From Pterobdella sp. o SKG-2022 (lineage: Eukaryota > Annelida > Clitellata > Hirudinida > Piscicolidae): DNA of 64,000 nt. Under the pieces are notes generated by a model. That model did no database searches. It was not told where the DNA came from and saw nothing but the letters and a program-made list of their open reading frames with translations. Location: contig OZ038322.1 in NCBI GenBank assembly GCA_964035795.1, positions 24,634,359 to 24,698,358 on the forward strand. The letters run 5' to 3'. Positions 49,648 to 62,202 of the stretch are shown one piece after another. The position numbers and the translations under genes were made by a program. Position 1 is the first letter of the stretch, and each line of letters begins with the position of its first letter.

Positions 49648-52155
49648 GCAGTATTTACTTTGGCTAAAGAAGAATATTACCAACTTCGAATTTTGCTTTG
49701 ATTCGTGAAGAGCTTTATGGCTTGAAAAGGGTTTTTTCAGCTCTTTAAAAGCCTCTAAATCTCTTTAATGAATGATCTTATCCATTAACTCGTGTGTGAA
49801 ATTAAAAGTTCAAGTTTTAAACTTTTAAGCTGGAATTTTCCATTAAAATGGAAAGCAAAACTGCCAATTTCTTTTTGTTTTCAAATAATTTAATTAACTA
49901 AAAATTGAAAACATAAAATTTGCAGTTTTTTAAAAGCTAATGCATTTCAAATGGCAATTCCTGAGTGAGATAACTCCTTTGTGAGTTAGATAACTCCTTT
50001 GTGAGTTGGCATGTTATTGTGATGAGGTGTCACCACGTGACCTGCAAACAACCATGTTATAGAAAAGTTCACTTTTTTACAAAAAAGAATTTATTCAAGT
50101 GTTTCAGCTAATGTCAAAAAATCTGCTTTAAAAATTTTTATTCGCTAAAAGTAGGTCAGTTCAAAACGCCAAATGGCACGTGAGTCGTTTTACAAGTTTC
50201 TTAAGTCTTTTCCAACCACAAGCTTCGTTCCAAAATTGATATGAAACTAGTTTTTGAGCGGCAATAAATAAACTTTTATGACCAAAAAGTGTAGGATTCT
50301 TGAGTGAATATTTGAGCTATCCAACAAAAAAGACTACCAATCACAGTGAACAACTCGAAAAATTCTTTTTTATTTTCTATCAAAATTTTTGCTCCCATGT
50401 GGTTTGCTTTGATAATTATAATCATAATCATATTTTCCAAAAGAATAAAGATGAATGCGGTCGTGAGTCGACGTCGCACATTTTTTAGATACCACTTGAA
50501 ATAAACTGTCCAAATTTTTTGTTATAAAAAAATAATTTGTTTCTATTTTTTGGCAAAACTTCCTGCCTTTCACTCAGACATTTTTCACTGCTAATCGCCT
50601 CAGTCCATCTTTAAAAGGATGCTTTTCATTTTTAGATCTTTTTTTATTTGTTCGTATTAAAACAATGTTACAAGCCAGCCTGTTTCCATTTTGCTTTGAT
50701 TTTTATTCTGCATTCAGGCAGTTTTGTTGCTAAAATCAATGTTAAAACATCCATCTACTCTGATATTTTACGCTTTACATCGCTCATCCTTTTAATATAT
50801 ATTCCCTTAAATTAACATCCGAACTTATAAAATTATCGATTAAACTCAAAAAGTCAAAAAAAATGTCCACAAAAACTTGGACCTCGCACAAATTCATTTC
50901 CACCAAGCCCTCTCACTTTTGTTCATTTGTCGCTTGAGAATGAACACTTCTGTTACAAAAAACATTGTTGCTTTCAAAACAAAATCAAGAAATCTTTCTG
51001 TGATTGATTAATAAGTTTCTCCCACAGTTCCATAAGTTGGAAATTCATTAAAGTCTGAAGTTGTAAGAGGTTCTATAAGAAAACGCTCGTACGTTTTGTA
51101 GTCACCGTGATTTGAAAATTTCAAAAATTTTATCAATTCTGCATGGATTCTTTATAGGGAGTATCATACAACTATGCTCCCTTAAACAATATTTGATCAA
51201 AAAAATCATTTTTTTGATACAATGTTTTAGAAATTCTTAAAAATTTTGCATGAGAATTTTGGCCAGCTTATAAGTTGATATTGCAATAGATCTTCTTTAA
51301 TCTTGCAGTCCTTGCTTAATCACCAATTTATCAATTTAAAATTGTTGCATTTTTTGTTGCATTTTTTAAGAAAACTCTTTATAAAATTGTTGTTGGAGTT
51401 GTTAAATAAGTTGAATGAACGCATTATAATTGTTTTTGCACACACAAGTTTCAACATGCCATAATTTATCTTCTTTTTCCGGTTTTTGACAATTTATTAT
51501 TTCGAGATGTTTTTCACCATCAACTTTTAAACAAAAAGGTTTTTGTGAGCTTAAATCATCAATTTCTCAACTCGCTATCTCTTCCAACAAATTTTTGCAA
51601 CCACTATTTTTAAAAATCAATTTTTCTTATCTTTCCAAGGCCCATCTTATTGTTGGTTAATTGCGACATGGTGCGTCAAAAGTTCCTCAAGAAATTATAA
51701 GAAAAAAAGTATAACTCAACACATTCGTCAACAAGACATTCCATGAATATCAATCTGTCTTTCAACTTGAAACAAGAAAATTCAGGTGTTACTTGATTAC
51801 GAGGGTAATGGCGTGCAGTGAGACACTTTTGTTATTGTACGCACATTGATCAAGCTTTCAACGTTCATATCTCTATCGCATTCATTTGTGAAATTCAAAT
51901 CATAATTCCCATGTCCTTGTTTGAAGAGAAATTTATTTCTTTTATAAGAGATGTTTCCATGACAGTTTAAATTGTTCTTTCATCACAAACTTATATTTAG
52001 AAACATTGTCCTACCCGAAATGGCTCGTTTATCATTATAATATTACTAAGCCTACTATCAAAACAAATTGATGTGAACCGCTTGGAAATTTCACCACATT
52101 TTGAAATATTATAATAATAAAGATATTCAAGCCAAAATATTTTTAGTTTTTAATC
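49648..52155. other. gene-poor AT-rich stretch
   Basis: No gene seen. A 22-bp direct repeat (GATAACTCCTTTGTGAGTT core) occurs at about 49968-50008. Confidence 0.5.
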
Positions 52156-52199
52156 TTATATAATGAAGGTTAATTGGGATATTAATATTATCATTTTGA

Positions 52200-52308
52200 A
52201 TTCATCATCATCCTCACCATCATCATCATCATCATCACCACCACCACCACCACCACCATCATCATCATCACCACCACCACCACCACCATCATTATCATCA
52301 TCATCATT

Positions 52309-52345
<37 letters not shown>

Positions 52346-52372
52346 CCATCGCCATCATCATCATCATCATAA
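52200..52372. repeat. (CAT/CAC)n compound microsatellite
   Basis: About 170 bp of alternating CAT and CAC triplet blocks. The Ser/Pro and Asp/Gly open frames over it are repeat translations. Confidence 0.97.
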
Positions 52373-54830
52373 ACGTTCACTGTCTATATTTTCTCACTAT
52401 GTGAGGTTAAACATAATTTTTGTTCCAATGGAGACAATCCAAACAAAATGACTGCAAATTTATAATTATTTACTAACTGGTATTTTTGAAAGTTGTGATC
52501 GGTGTTTATTGCAATCCTCTCCTTTGTACATATTATCGATGTCACTGCTCAATCAATACAATAAGGCATTTGTTTTTCTTACGATACACAAGTATACATT
52601 TATATATAGAAAGGTATTGACGTTTTTATTAATCCGGTATCTATAATTAACGATTCATGAATGCTTGATGTTCGTGCACAGTTTATGGTTGAAATCTGTC
52701 AAATATTTATTTCATCGTTATAAGTCGCGAGAATTATTCACAAGCTAACCTTGGCATGGTCTTAAATCAGACGAATAATTTGAGAACCTTTCGATATGCT
52801 TTAAAATATGGTTTTTGTTGGCCAACCTTTTGAACGAAACAAGTATGTACTGAGAAAAATATTTGATGTTTTAAAGCTGAGCGTAGGTTTGCTCAATTTT
52901 TGTGTAATTAATAAAGGAAATTTTTGTGAGCCAGTAATATTCCAGCAATAACTCCTACCAACATTGACCCCACAACAAAGTTTTGAGCTATACAATTTTT
53001 TATCACATCAAACTTTGCACATGTTCAAATAGTTTTAAGTTTGATACATTTGAAAGCTTACCAGTTTATGGTTTTGCTTTTCATCATAAAATCGATGAGG
53101 GAAGGATTCAAGTTCTTATTTGTTCATTTTTTGCAGGTGCCTTATAAATATTTTGGCATCCTTGTTGCTGAATCTGTGCTTTGGTAAGAAAATAATTATT
53201 CTTTTCTGTACAAACTTTTATGTACGCATCTATTTATTTTTCAAAAAGAAAACTTGTTGTATTTTTTGTATTGATACTCTGAACTAAATCTTTTGACGTA
53301 TATACACAACTTTGGTTCAACGTTTGTGAGTGCTCCGATGTCTCACCACAGCACATCCTCATCAAATCAAACTATTCGCAGTTTTTATCATTCATTGAAT
53401 TTTTTTAGGCTTTCTGCTTCGTCGTACCAATTTGCTTTTATAATGCTCCAGATCGTACAACAAAATATAAAACTGTTTCTTAATAACAAAAAGTACAAAA
53501 TAGTCCATAACTCACATGGAAGCTACTTATGAAAACAGAAACTTGAAAGAAAAAAACTTGAGAGAGTTGGATTTATTGTGAGTAGAAACAAGCTGAGTGA
53601 GAATTTCAATAAAAAAGCTCAAACCCTTTCAACATTGGGATTAGTTGTGAGATGTTATGAGTGAAGCAGATGTAGAGGACTGTCAATTTTATGCAGCATT
53701 CATGTGCTTTTAAACGAACGCTTCTTGTATCTTCTCTAATAGGTTTTGATTGTTTTATAGTTTTGTGAGTTGGTAAGTTAAAAGTGTTTATTAGGTTTGT
53801 AGTAGCCGAGGATAAATATATGGTAATTAATGAAGCCGTCATGAGTTTAAACATGAATTTAAAATATTTTTTATTGATCCATAAATACAAAACTCAAAAT
53901 TATTAGATGTTAGGTGATTCACCTGTTGAAGTTCAATGAATGAAGGGTGACTGAGTTGAAAATTATGAAGCTTTCAATATGAAGTTCTGATAGTCCACAA
54001 ATAAATACGAGGACTGTTTAATTTGTTCAAAACAAACATTTTTCAGTTTGAACAAACCCCAAAGAACTCTTGTTTGAATTGTTTTATATTCACAGTAGTT
54101 TAATATTACCATGCTGATATTTATAATACAAAACATGTATACAGCACATAAACTCAACAAAACATACTTCATTAAAATGAATCTCATTGAGAGGTATTCC
54201 TCAAAAAATGCATGGAAGGGTAGACAAAAATTGATTGAAGGCTGGAATCTATGGAACAAAACAGGGCTATTTGGGATATTTCTAAGTTTTATTTCATTGC
54301 TTTTCGCATACATCTCTGCATCGTTTTGAAGGCATTAAGGAAATACATAACAGCGTCCCAAAGTAACAAAGAAGATGCTGAAAAGAACTATTAAAATGAG
54401 CTTAAATTGATTCACATTCTTCGAATAAAAAAATATAATAGCCAGTTAGGTGGAAAAAGTTCGCATAAAAGCAATGGGTTGGATCACACAAGCAGACGCA
54501 TCACATTCAAATGCAGTCCATATTAAATGATCCTTCAAATTTTATAAAAACAGTTGAACTTGTAATTTTTGAAACTAGACAGCTTTTTTCATTTCATGAC
54601 TCAAAAATAATTTTAAAATTATTTAGAAAGCTTTTATTTGTTATTCCACCTTGAAACTTTCCCAAAGGACTGGAAATATCTTTTCCAAAAACTTCTAATA
54701 CATTATAAATACTGGATTTAAAATGAAGAATAGCCTCGCTTTTCTAGTTATTTTTGAACGCTGGTTTACTTTTTTCAAAATAGAATTTACTCAACAGAAA
54801 CACAATTATTTCAAAATTAGTTTATTTCAG
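52373..54830. other. AT-rich upstream region of the receptor gene
   Basis: No independent gene. A small splice-bounded block at 53139-53184 could be an upstream exon of the receptor. Confidence 0.4.
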
Positions 54831-54857
54831 GTAGTCTGAATGGACCACGATGAATGA
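54831..54857 (+). promoter_or_regulatory. receptor 5' leader: splice acceptor and overlapping six-codon uORF
   Basis: TTTATTTCAG ends at 54830, so the start codon probably lies in a spliced exon. An upstream ATG at 54840 opens a five-codon frame ending TGA at 54855-54857, out of frame with and overlapping the main ATG at 54850. Such overlap can lower translation. Confidence 0.5.
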
Positions 54858-55505
54858 GTTGGTGACAAAATCTTCCACCAACACAGAAGCATTCTCGAAT
54901 CATTTCGTCATAATCTCCAGTCTGTTGAAAAGCAACAACTTCATAAGATACTCTCAATCTTCAACATTTGATCAACTCATTAACCGCACAGAACCCCCCC
55001 TCTTCAACACAACTTCAGCAACTTCTCAAGATGATTCTAGACCTCTACTCACCAACGTCATCATCATTATTATTTGTAGCTCCATCATTGTAGGAACCCT
55101 TTTTGGCAATATTTTGGTATGTCTGGCTGTAGCTATCACTCGTAAACTACGCACGCCTTCCAATGCTCTCATCGTTTCATTGGCTTTCTCTGATCTTTTG
55201 ATTTCCATTACCGTCATGCCATTTGCGTTAGTTTATGAAGTAACTAAAGGATGGATTTTTGGTCAAAAGGCTTGTGACATTTGGACCTCACTAGACGTCC
55301 TCTTCTGCACCTCCTCCATCTTGAACTTGTGCGCCATCAGCATTGACAGGTCCCTCTTCAAAAATATTTGCAATTATTGTTGTTCAAAATATTTTACTTT
55401 TATTCAATCTTTCCGAAAAAGAAAAAATTATAAAATTTCAATGCATAGTATTGATTTTAGCTGTTATCATAATCATCATCATCGTCATCATCATCATCAT
55501 CATCG

Positions 55506-55546
<41 letters not shown>

Positions 55547-58500
55547 GTCATCCTCATCATCGTCATCCTCATCATCATCATCACCCTAAATTTGATCAAA
55601 CCTTTCGTGCACAGTCCAACAACACCCTAAATTTGATGAAACTTTTCAACTTTTGATTGTCTTCATAGCTTACATTGAAATCAAAAAGTTCGATTAACTC
55701 TTTACATGTTCACAGTTTCTGAGAAATACTTGAGAATAAGTTTAATTTTCAAAAAAAGACATTTCTATTCGCAATGCAGTGTTTCGGGTGATAACGATGC
55801 ACAAGTATTGTTTTCATCCTGAAACAGTTCAACGGAAACCATTTATTTAAATAATTTCTTCCCGTTATTAAAACAACCCAAAAAAAAGAATTATTATTGA
55901 TATTATTTTGCAGATACTTGGTCATCACCAGGCCTTTTACATACGCCCTCAAAAGGACTCCGTTGAGAATGGCAGGTGAACCCTTTTCAACCACATATGA
56001 TACATTTTTAATGAAACATCAAGACAGTTTTTGTAGTTTTCTGCACTGATTTTTTCAATGTTTCTACTTGAATTATTTCCACAAAAATTGTAACGTTACT
56101 GAACGCCGTAGGAATGATTGTGTGTGTTTGGGTAGCGTCAGCCATCATCAGCATTCCTCCTCAATTTGGATGGAGAAAAAAAATAACAGAAGGTATGATA
56201 TTTGGAGATATTATGAACTCTCACATACTCCATGGGGCATGAATGAAATGACGAGAGTCATTTGAGTGACATGCCAGTTATATGGGAAACATGACCTTCT
56301 TTGCAGGTCAGTGCGTCATCAGCGAAGAGCTAGGCTACCAACTTTTTGCTACAGTTGGAGCTTTTTATCTCCCTCTAGTTGTCATGGTTACAATCTACAC
56401 ACGCATCTTTCTCGTTTCGTCCCGTCTCTCCAAAACTACATCTTATAATCGGTTGATGACTCAAAAGTTTTTAAAATTGAGATTTTAAAAAACTTTAAAA
56501 ACAAAATTAAATATTTTAAGAATTGTTTGTTAGTTCTGACATCATCTCTGACAGGCACCCATCGCTAGCTTCGACGGGGGGCACCCTGAGCACCATGGAG
56601 CCAGCCAACTGCCAAGGTTTGGCTGGCAAAAGTTTCAACATACAAGTTTTTTCAAAATTTTAAAAAATCTCTTCAACTTTGATTCAATTGAGAAGCGCCT
56701 ACTTTTTGTGTTAAATTGATTTATTAGAATATTTTAAAAGAAACTGCACCACTGAACTTGAGAAATACAAACACACAGGCATTGAAAAAGATAGACGAGT
56801 AAGTTCACCCTGCTTCGAGCCAGCGTTTGATATGAACAATAAAGTGGGAAAGAGAAGAAAATCTTCCTCTGTTTTATTCTTTGAACGTTTCATTAAAAAA
56901 AATCCTTCTTGTGCCAACCACAAACAGGTCCATGACAACTCTGCCATTGTTAAAGATGGCCATCTCGCAACCCAATGCCCCGGTGTGTTTTCTATGTATC
57001 AGTCCCATGCATTAGTTCCATGCATTAGTCTCATGCATTAGTTCCATGCATTGGTCTCACCCATTAGTCCCATGCATTAGTTCCAGGCATTAGTTCCATG
57101 CATTAGTTCCATGCATTAGTTCCATGCATTAGTTCCATGCATTAGTTCAATGCATTGGTCCCACCCATTAGTTCCATGCATTATTCTCACTCATTAGTTC
57201 CATGCATTAGTTCTATGCATTAGTTCCATGCATTCATTCAAGCTTGATGTACATGCTTTGATGTGTTGAATAGTTAATACCACTCTTGCATGAATCTTTA
57301 AGAGGCAACAAAAAGGCATTTTATGTTGTGAATATAGAGCTAATGAGGTGAAGGGCTTGCAGGGATAGGAAGCTGACAAATGTAGAAAATAAAGCTGACG
57401 TTATGAGCTTTAGAGGAAACAATAAATATTGAAACTCCCTGAGTTTTGTGTGAACCTAGAAAATATTTGGAAAACATATTTATATGTTTCAAATCCCGAA
57501 ATATTTTACAAACTTATGAATTTTCATACTTTTAAAATTAGTAAAACACAGTTGCCATGGGAACTCAACTGAAGGGTTTATCTACAAAGCCATTTGAGCT
57601 CGGGTTTTATAAAAATATTGGGAACATCAGATTTCAATTTTTATAACAGTATATCATAACTTTTAAACAAAAGTTTAAAAAACATTTCTAAAGAGCTTCT
57701 TCAATAACACAAATTTTTTAGAATTAAGGAAGCAACTGAGGCGCTCCTAGACTGACAGAATGTCTGCCGACCTAGGAACATTGACAAATTTGTTGACTTT
57801 TTCAATAATTAATTTTCCAACGAATTTTAAATTCTATTCTTTTTTTTTTACTACGGCTTTTATGATTGAAATTTAATTTTTTTTGAGCCTTATTTCAAAA
57901 TTTTACCTTTAATGAAAAATATTTGAAGTAACTTCCATTTTAATTTTAAATTCAGTTTTGAACTTTTAAGAATATACAAATTTATTTTCTTAAAATCAGT
58001 TTCAAAGTTCATCATAATGTCACGAAGCTTCTGCAACTTACATAACTTGAAGTCTCTTAGAAACTCGACATTTTGTAAAAAAAATCTTCCAAATAAGAGT
58101 TGTTCAAAAAAAAATAAAAAACCAATGAAAAGCTTGAAGCTTTTAATAAACAACTTATAAACACTCAACAGGAAACAGGTCATCGGGCCAGTCGAACCTG
58201 GGTCTGTCTCAGGGCAGTCTGAGTTCCTGCAAGAAAAAAGATCCCAGCAGGTACCATATCACATTTTTTTTCCACCAATCAAATTCGTAAACACAAAATC
58301 AAGCATTTACTCACACGATTGATAGATTTTGCTGCAAACGTAATGCTTATGTTGCATTTAGGTTGACATATCCTTTGGTTTAGCTAATTTGAGTTAGACA
58401 ATTTATTAAAGGCTTTGTTGAAGTGTTCAAGATTATTTTGCAACAAAAGTAGTAAAGAAAAGTTTTGAGTCACTTATGAAAAAAAAAGTAAGATAGAGAA

Positions 58501-60694
58501 AAGTGAGGGCAGGCTAGAGGAGTTGCAGAGTGCAGAAAGCATAAGCAATTAAAAACGTGAGAAAGATTTGATACGATTAGGAGGTCCAACTAATTCAGAA
58601 ATTGGAGAGAAAATGCCATTGGATAATTTTATCCATAGTACAACAATTTTGTTGAGCTTGAAATGAAGTTAAACTTGAATTTAGCTTTAGTTTTTCATCA
58701 AACTTTCAAACTCATTTTTGGAGATTTGTAGATGTCGGAAAATATTTTTAGTCCAAACGTCTCATGAATTGGTTATTGAAGGATAATAATTTAACTAAAG
58801 CAACGAGAAAATAGCAGTTTCCACTTCATTTGTTTGCCATTAATTCAACAAATGTATAGTTTTTGGTCTTCGATTTTCAAAATGCTTCGATTGCTTATTT
58901 AAACTATTAAGTTTTTTCATCAACAAAAACTCATCCAAAACGATAAAAACTCAAACCAATGTTTGTATAAAAATGGTTATAGTTTCAGATTTTCTACACT
59001 GAATAACGAGTAAAGGATTTAAATGATAGATATTGTCTTCCAAGTTTCATGAAAATTGAAACTTTATTTTATTATCTCAATCTCCTACAATCACAAACAG
59101 GTCCATGTCACAGCTTTTCAACAAAATCAACCACAAACTAAAGTTCTCCGGCATCAAATCTCCCAAGGTGAACACTGAACGCAAAGCCACTAGAACCCTG
59201 GGAGTTATCATGGGCACGTTTATTGCTTGCTGGTTACCTTTCTTCATTTTGGCACTCGTCAAACCTTTTTTGGGTGAGCTGAGCGATAGAATTCCACGCT
59301 GGTTAGACCTGGTGTTTCTATGGTTAGGTTATGCAAACAGTTTTCTTAACCCAATCATATACGCGAGGTTTAACAGAGATTTCAGAGTCCCCTTCCGTCT
59401 TATTCTACAGTGCAAATGTCGTTCCATCAACACACAAATGAGAGTATCTGAGTTTGCAGAACAATATGGCAAAAACCAGGCGCCCTTTCGAGCAGTTTCA
59501 TCAAACAACGAGAAAACGAAGAATTTAAAAAACTACAGAAACGAGGTTAAACAGCAATACAACAAAACATTCGTTAAAAAGTTCACAAGCAAGCAGCAAC
59601 AACTAAACCTTGCAACTAATGAGGAATGCGTGTCATTCTTGCACAACAAGAATCCCATGACTCAACCTGACTCTTCAACATTCAAACCCTTGATCAACAA
59701 TTTGAAAAATTACCTTACACCAGGCAAAAAAAAATGTGCAACAAAAAACGATACATCTTCAGAATCTTCCAACTTACACGACTCATATGGAATGGTGCCT
59801 TGTAGCATCACGACAAAAAATAATCCATTCTTCCAGCCCATCACGGAAGTCAGTGTTGAAAATAGTTTTGGAACAAATGTCGACAAAGCAGATAAGAATA
59901 TGCTTTCTACCAATCAAGAAGACCTTTTGAAAACATCCTACCAGAGTCTACAGAGTTTTAATAGTGACAACAGCCGCTTAAATATCACTTCAAAACATCG
60001 TTACAAGCATAAACAATTTAAAAAACCCACTCTTTGCCATCAACATAAGCTCTTCTCGCCCAAGCCCTGCCACGCTCCTGTGGTTGATATGGGTATGATT
60101 ATCGATGATGACGACGACGACGACGACGACGACGACGAAGATGAAGATGTAGATAATATTTATGCTCGTAAACAAGAAAAAAAAGAAAATAAAAATGGCG
60201 AAAACAATTTTGAAAAAGCTGTTCATAATACGACTGAAGATGGAAGGCAAGCCCAGAAAATATCACAAAAAGAAAATACCAGGAGAGGTGGCAATGTAAG
60301 TCCTTTTGAAGATTTGTTGATGCATAAAAACGAAACCAAAGTTTATAAAAAATACAAAAATGAGAACAATTGCACGTTTAAAAAAGTAGAAATGGGAAAT
60401 AAAGACATTTTTAAACGAGATTCTTCAGACGTGAGGCTGGGTTTGAAGCTCCAACACCCAGAAGTGTTCCACGAAAAAATCAACTTGATTGAAAGATGCC
60501 GAATCCCCCAGATCAAAAAACACCTTGAAGAATTTGACATACGAAGTGTTGATACTTTGAAAGAGGAGAGTGACAGACTGAAAGCTGTAAGCGTTGAACG
60601 GTTTCCAAGAGAGGGCGGTGACAGCAGTTCAGTATTGAAAGTTTTCAACGCTAGCTTTAATAAGATCAACCAGGAAGATAGCTTTATTTTTTAA
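54850..60694 (+). CDS. serotonin receptor-like GPCR (5-HT7 group), 8 exons, very long C-terminal tail
   Basis: Class A amine receptor in the plasma membrane. Exons: 54850-55349, 55914-55975, 56112-56192, 56307-56451, 56555-56616, 56728-56995, 58179-58250, 59101-60694. Phases agree and give about 927 aa. The N-terminus has NXT/S sites. TM1-TM3 are in exon 1: [29 protein letters not shown] and [20 protein letters not shown], with the amine-binding Asp of TM3. The DRY region reads [20 protein letters not shown], a 5-HT7-type word. TM4 [15 protein letters not shown] and TM5 [20 protein letters not shown] follow. Intracellular loop 3 spans exons 5-8. TM6 is [14 protein letters not shown] and TM7 is [20 protein letters not shown]. 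The tail is about 440 residues with a run of 11 Asp (codons near 60103-60136) and no known domain. The Ser at TM5 position 5.42 appears to be Ala. Amine receptor is near certain; the 5-HT7 assignment rests on remembered motifs. Confidence 0.92.
55466..55586. repeat. (CAT)n microsatellite in receptor intron 1
   Basis: About 120 bp of CAT triplets with CGT and CCT interruptions. A His-rich open frame continuing from exon 1 runs through it but is intronic. Confidence 0.95.
57000..57234. repeat. 13-bp minisatellite (CATTAGTTCCATG)n in receptor intron 6
   Basis: About 17 tandem units with variants (GTCCCATG, GTCTCACC). The array starts within 5 bp of the exon 6 donor. Confidence 0.93.
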
Positions 60695-62017
60695 AATTTT
60701 GAAAAAATTTCGTTAGATTTTCTGAATTTTCTCATTTGATTTACTGGAATTTTGTTTAAAGTTTTTTGTTTTTTTAGGTTTTGAATTTTTTGATTGTTCT
60801 GTGTTTTTCCTGAAATCCCTTTTGAATATCAGAATTATCTTTCATCTTCGTCCACACTAACCATTCTCAAATTTTTATTAGCACACTTGAACCTTCATTT
60901 CTGCAAACATACTTACAGATTTTAGCCTTCAAAAAAACTTTTTTGATAATTAAATACAAGAATACTCCCAATCTACCAATTTACAATTGTTTTTGAAAAA
61001 CTGCAAAAATTGCTCGCTTTGTTTACTCTCATCTTTTTGACTTTAACAATTTTTCGAATTGATTTATTAATCCATCTTCGTCTGCCAAAACTTATCTATT
61101 CCCAATCTCCACTAATTATAATGCTTTCATATTATTCTCCTTCTTTAAAAATTCTTATTGAAAGGGCTTACAAAAACCTTTTTAAAGGACCTTTTTCTTA
61201 CTTATTGCCACTAACTGCATTAGATAACATTGCCCCTTCATAATGCAATTCATAAAAACAATTTTCCAGCTAAAAGCTACATCAAGTACAAGCCTTAAAA
61301 ATCCATGAAATCATAACAAAAACAAAGCTCACTATTTAACTACTGTAATAAAAACTTGCAAATGGGTTTCCTAATAACACAGGCACTGCATCATAAATGA
61401 ATCAGATGTTTTAAACCCTAAAGCAAGCCCACATGTGATAAACAATTCGTGGTCAAATCAATTATCAAATGCTTTTCATTATTGCCAGGAATTTTGTATA
61501 TAAAAGGCCATCCTTCTAGAGCTTCCGTAAGTGAGATCTGCAAACATTGAACAGCAGTTCTGGGAATAAGCCGTGTTTCAGATGCATTTCAGTGTAAATT
61601 AAGTTAATAGTTTCTGATTGATATTCTATTTACAACTGCCATGAACTTTGCTGTATTTTGTGAATTAGTCGTACATCAGTCGGCTTTGTAGTCATTAAAC
61701 ATATCCATCAAAAATTTATTTGTGGCTATATAAACAATTGATTTTTTGTATAGATTAATTTTTTGCAAAGTTCCATGGGTCAAGTATTTCTTGACAAAAC
61801 ATGATTGGTTGTTGTTGAATATTTATTTGATGTCATTATTGTTTGCCTTGAAAGTATTTTTTAGGTTCAAAATGACACATTCTTGCAATCTCCACATGCT
61901 ACCCTCTATTAGCTCAGACTAATACAAATAGTTTTACATTTTCAACAAATTAAAATTATTTCAATACAATATTCAAATTTTTATAACTGGTAGTAGTTTG
62001 AAAATCTAAATTTTATC
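60695..62017. other. intergenic, no gene seen
   Basis: AT-rich. Contains a TATA-like TATATAAAAGG at 61497-61507 (see findings) but no supported coding exon. Confidence 0.6.
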
Positions 62018-62202
62018 TTAAACTTCAAAAACATCAATTGAGAATTCATACATTTATTTAAAAGAAAAGCTATAATTTTCGTTAAGTATAGCCTTATCAT
62101 ATTATCATGCTAATGTTTTATGATAAGGCTATACTCATCGAAAATTATAGCTTTTATTTTAAATAAATGTATGAATCCTCAATTGCTGTTTTTAAAGTTT
62201 AA
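62018..62202. repeat. long inverted repeat, about 83-bp arms, 19-nt loop
   Basis: Arm 62018-62100 pairs with 62120-62202. The inner 60 bp are nearly perfect (for example AAAGCTATAATTTTCG and GTATAGCCTTATCAT), with about 10 mismatches overall. It would fold into a long stem like a miRNA precursor or fold-back MITE. Confidence 0.95.

Noticed and set aside
52156..52380. Asp/Gly-rich and Ser/Pro-rich frames
   Set aside because: Pure CAT/CAC repeat translation.
55343..55656. His-rich extension of the receptor exon 1 frame
   Set aside because: The TM3 end joins by phase to the DRY-region exon at 55914. The extension is intron plus microsatellite.
59990..60669. Minus-strand frames of 86 and 108 codons
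   Set aside because: Antisense to the long receptor tail exon.
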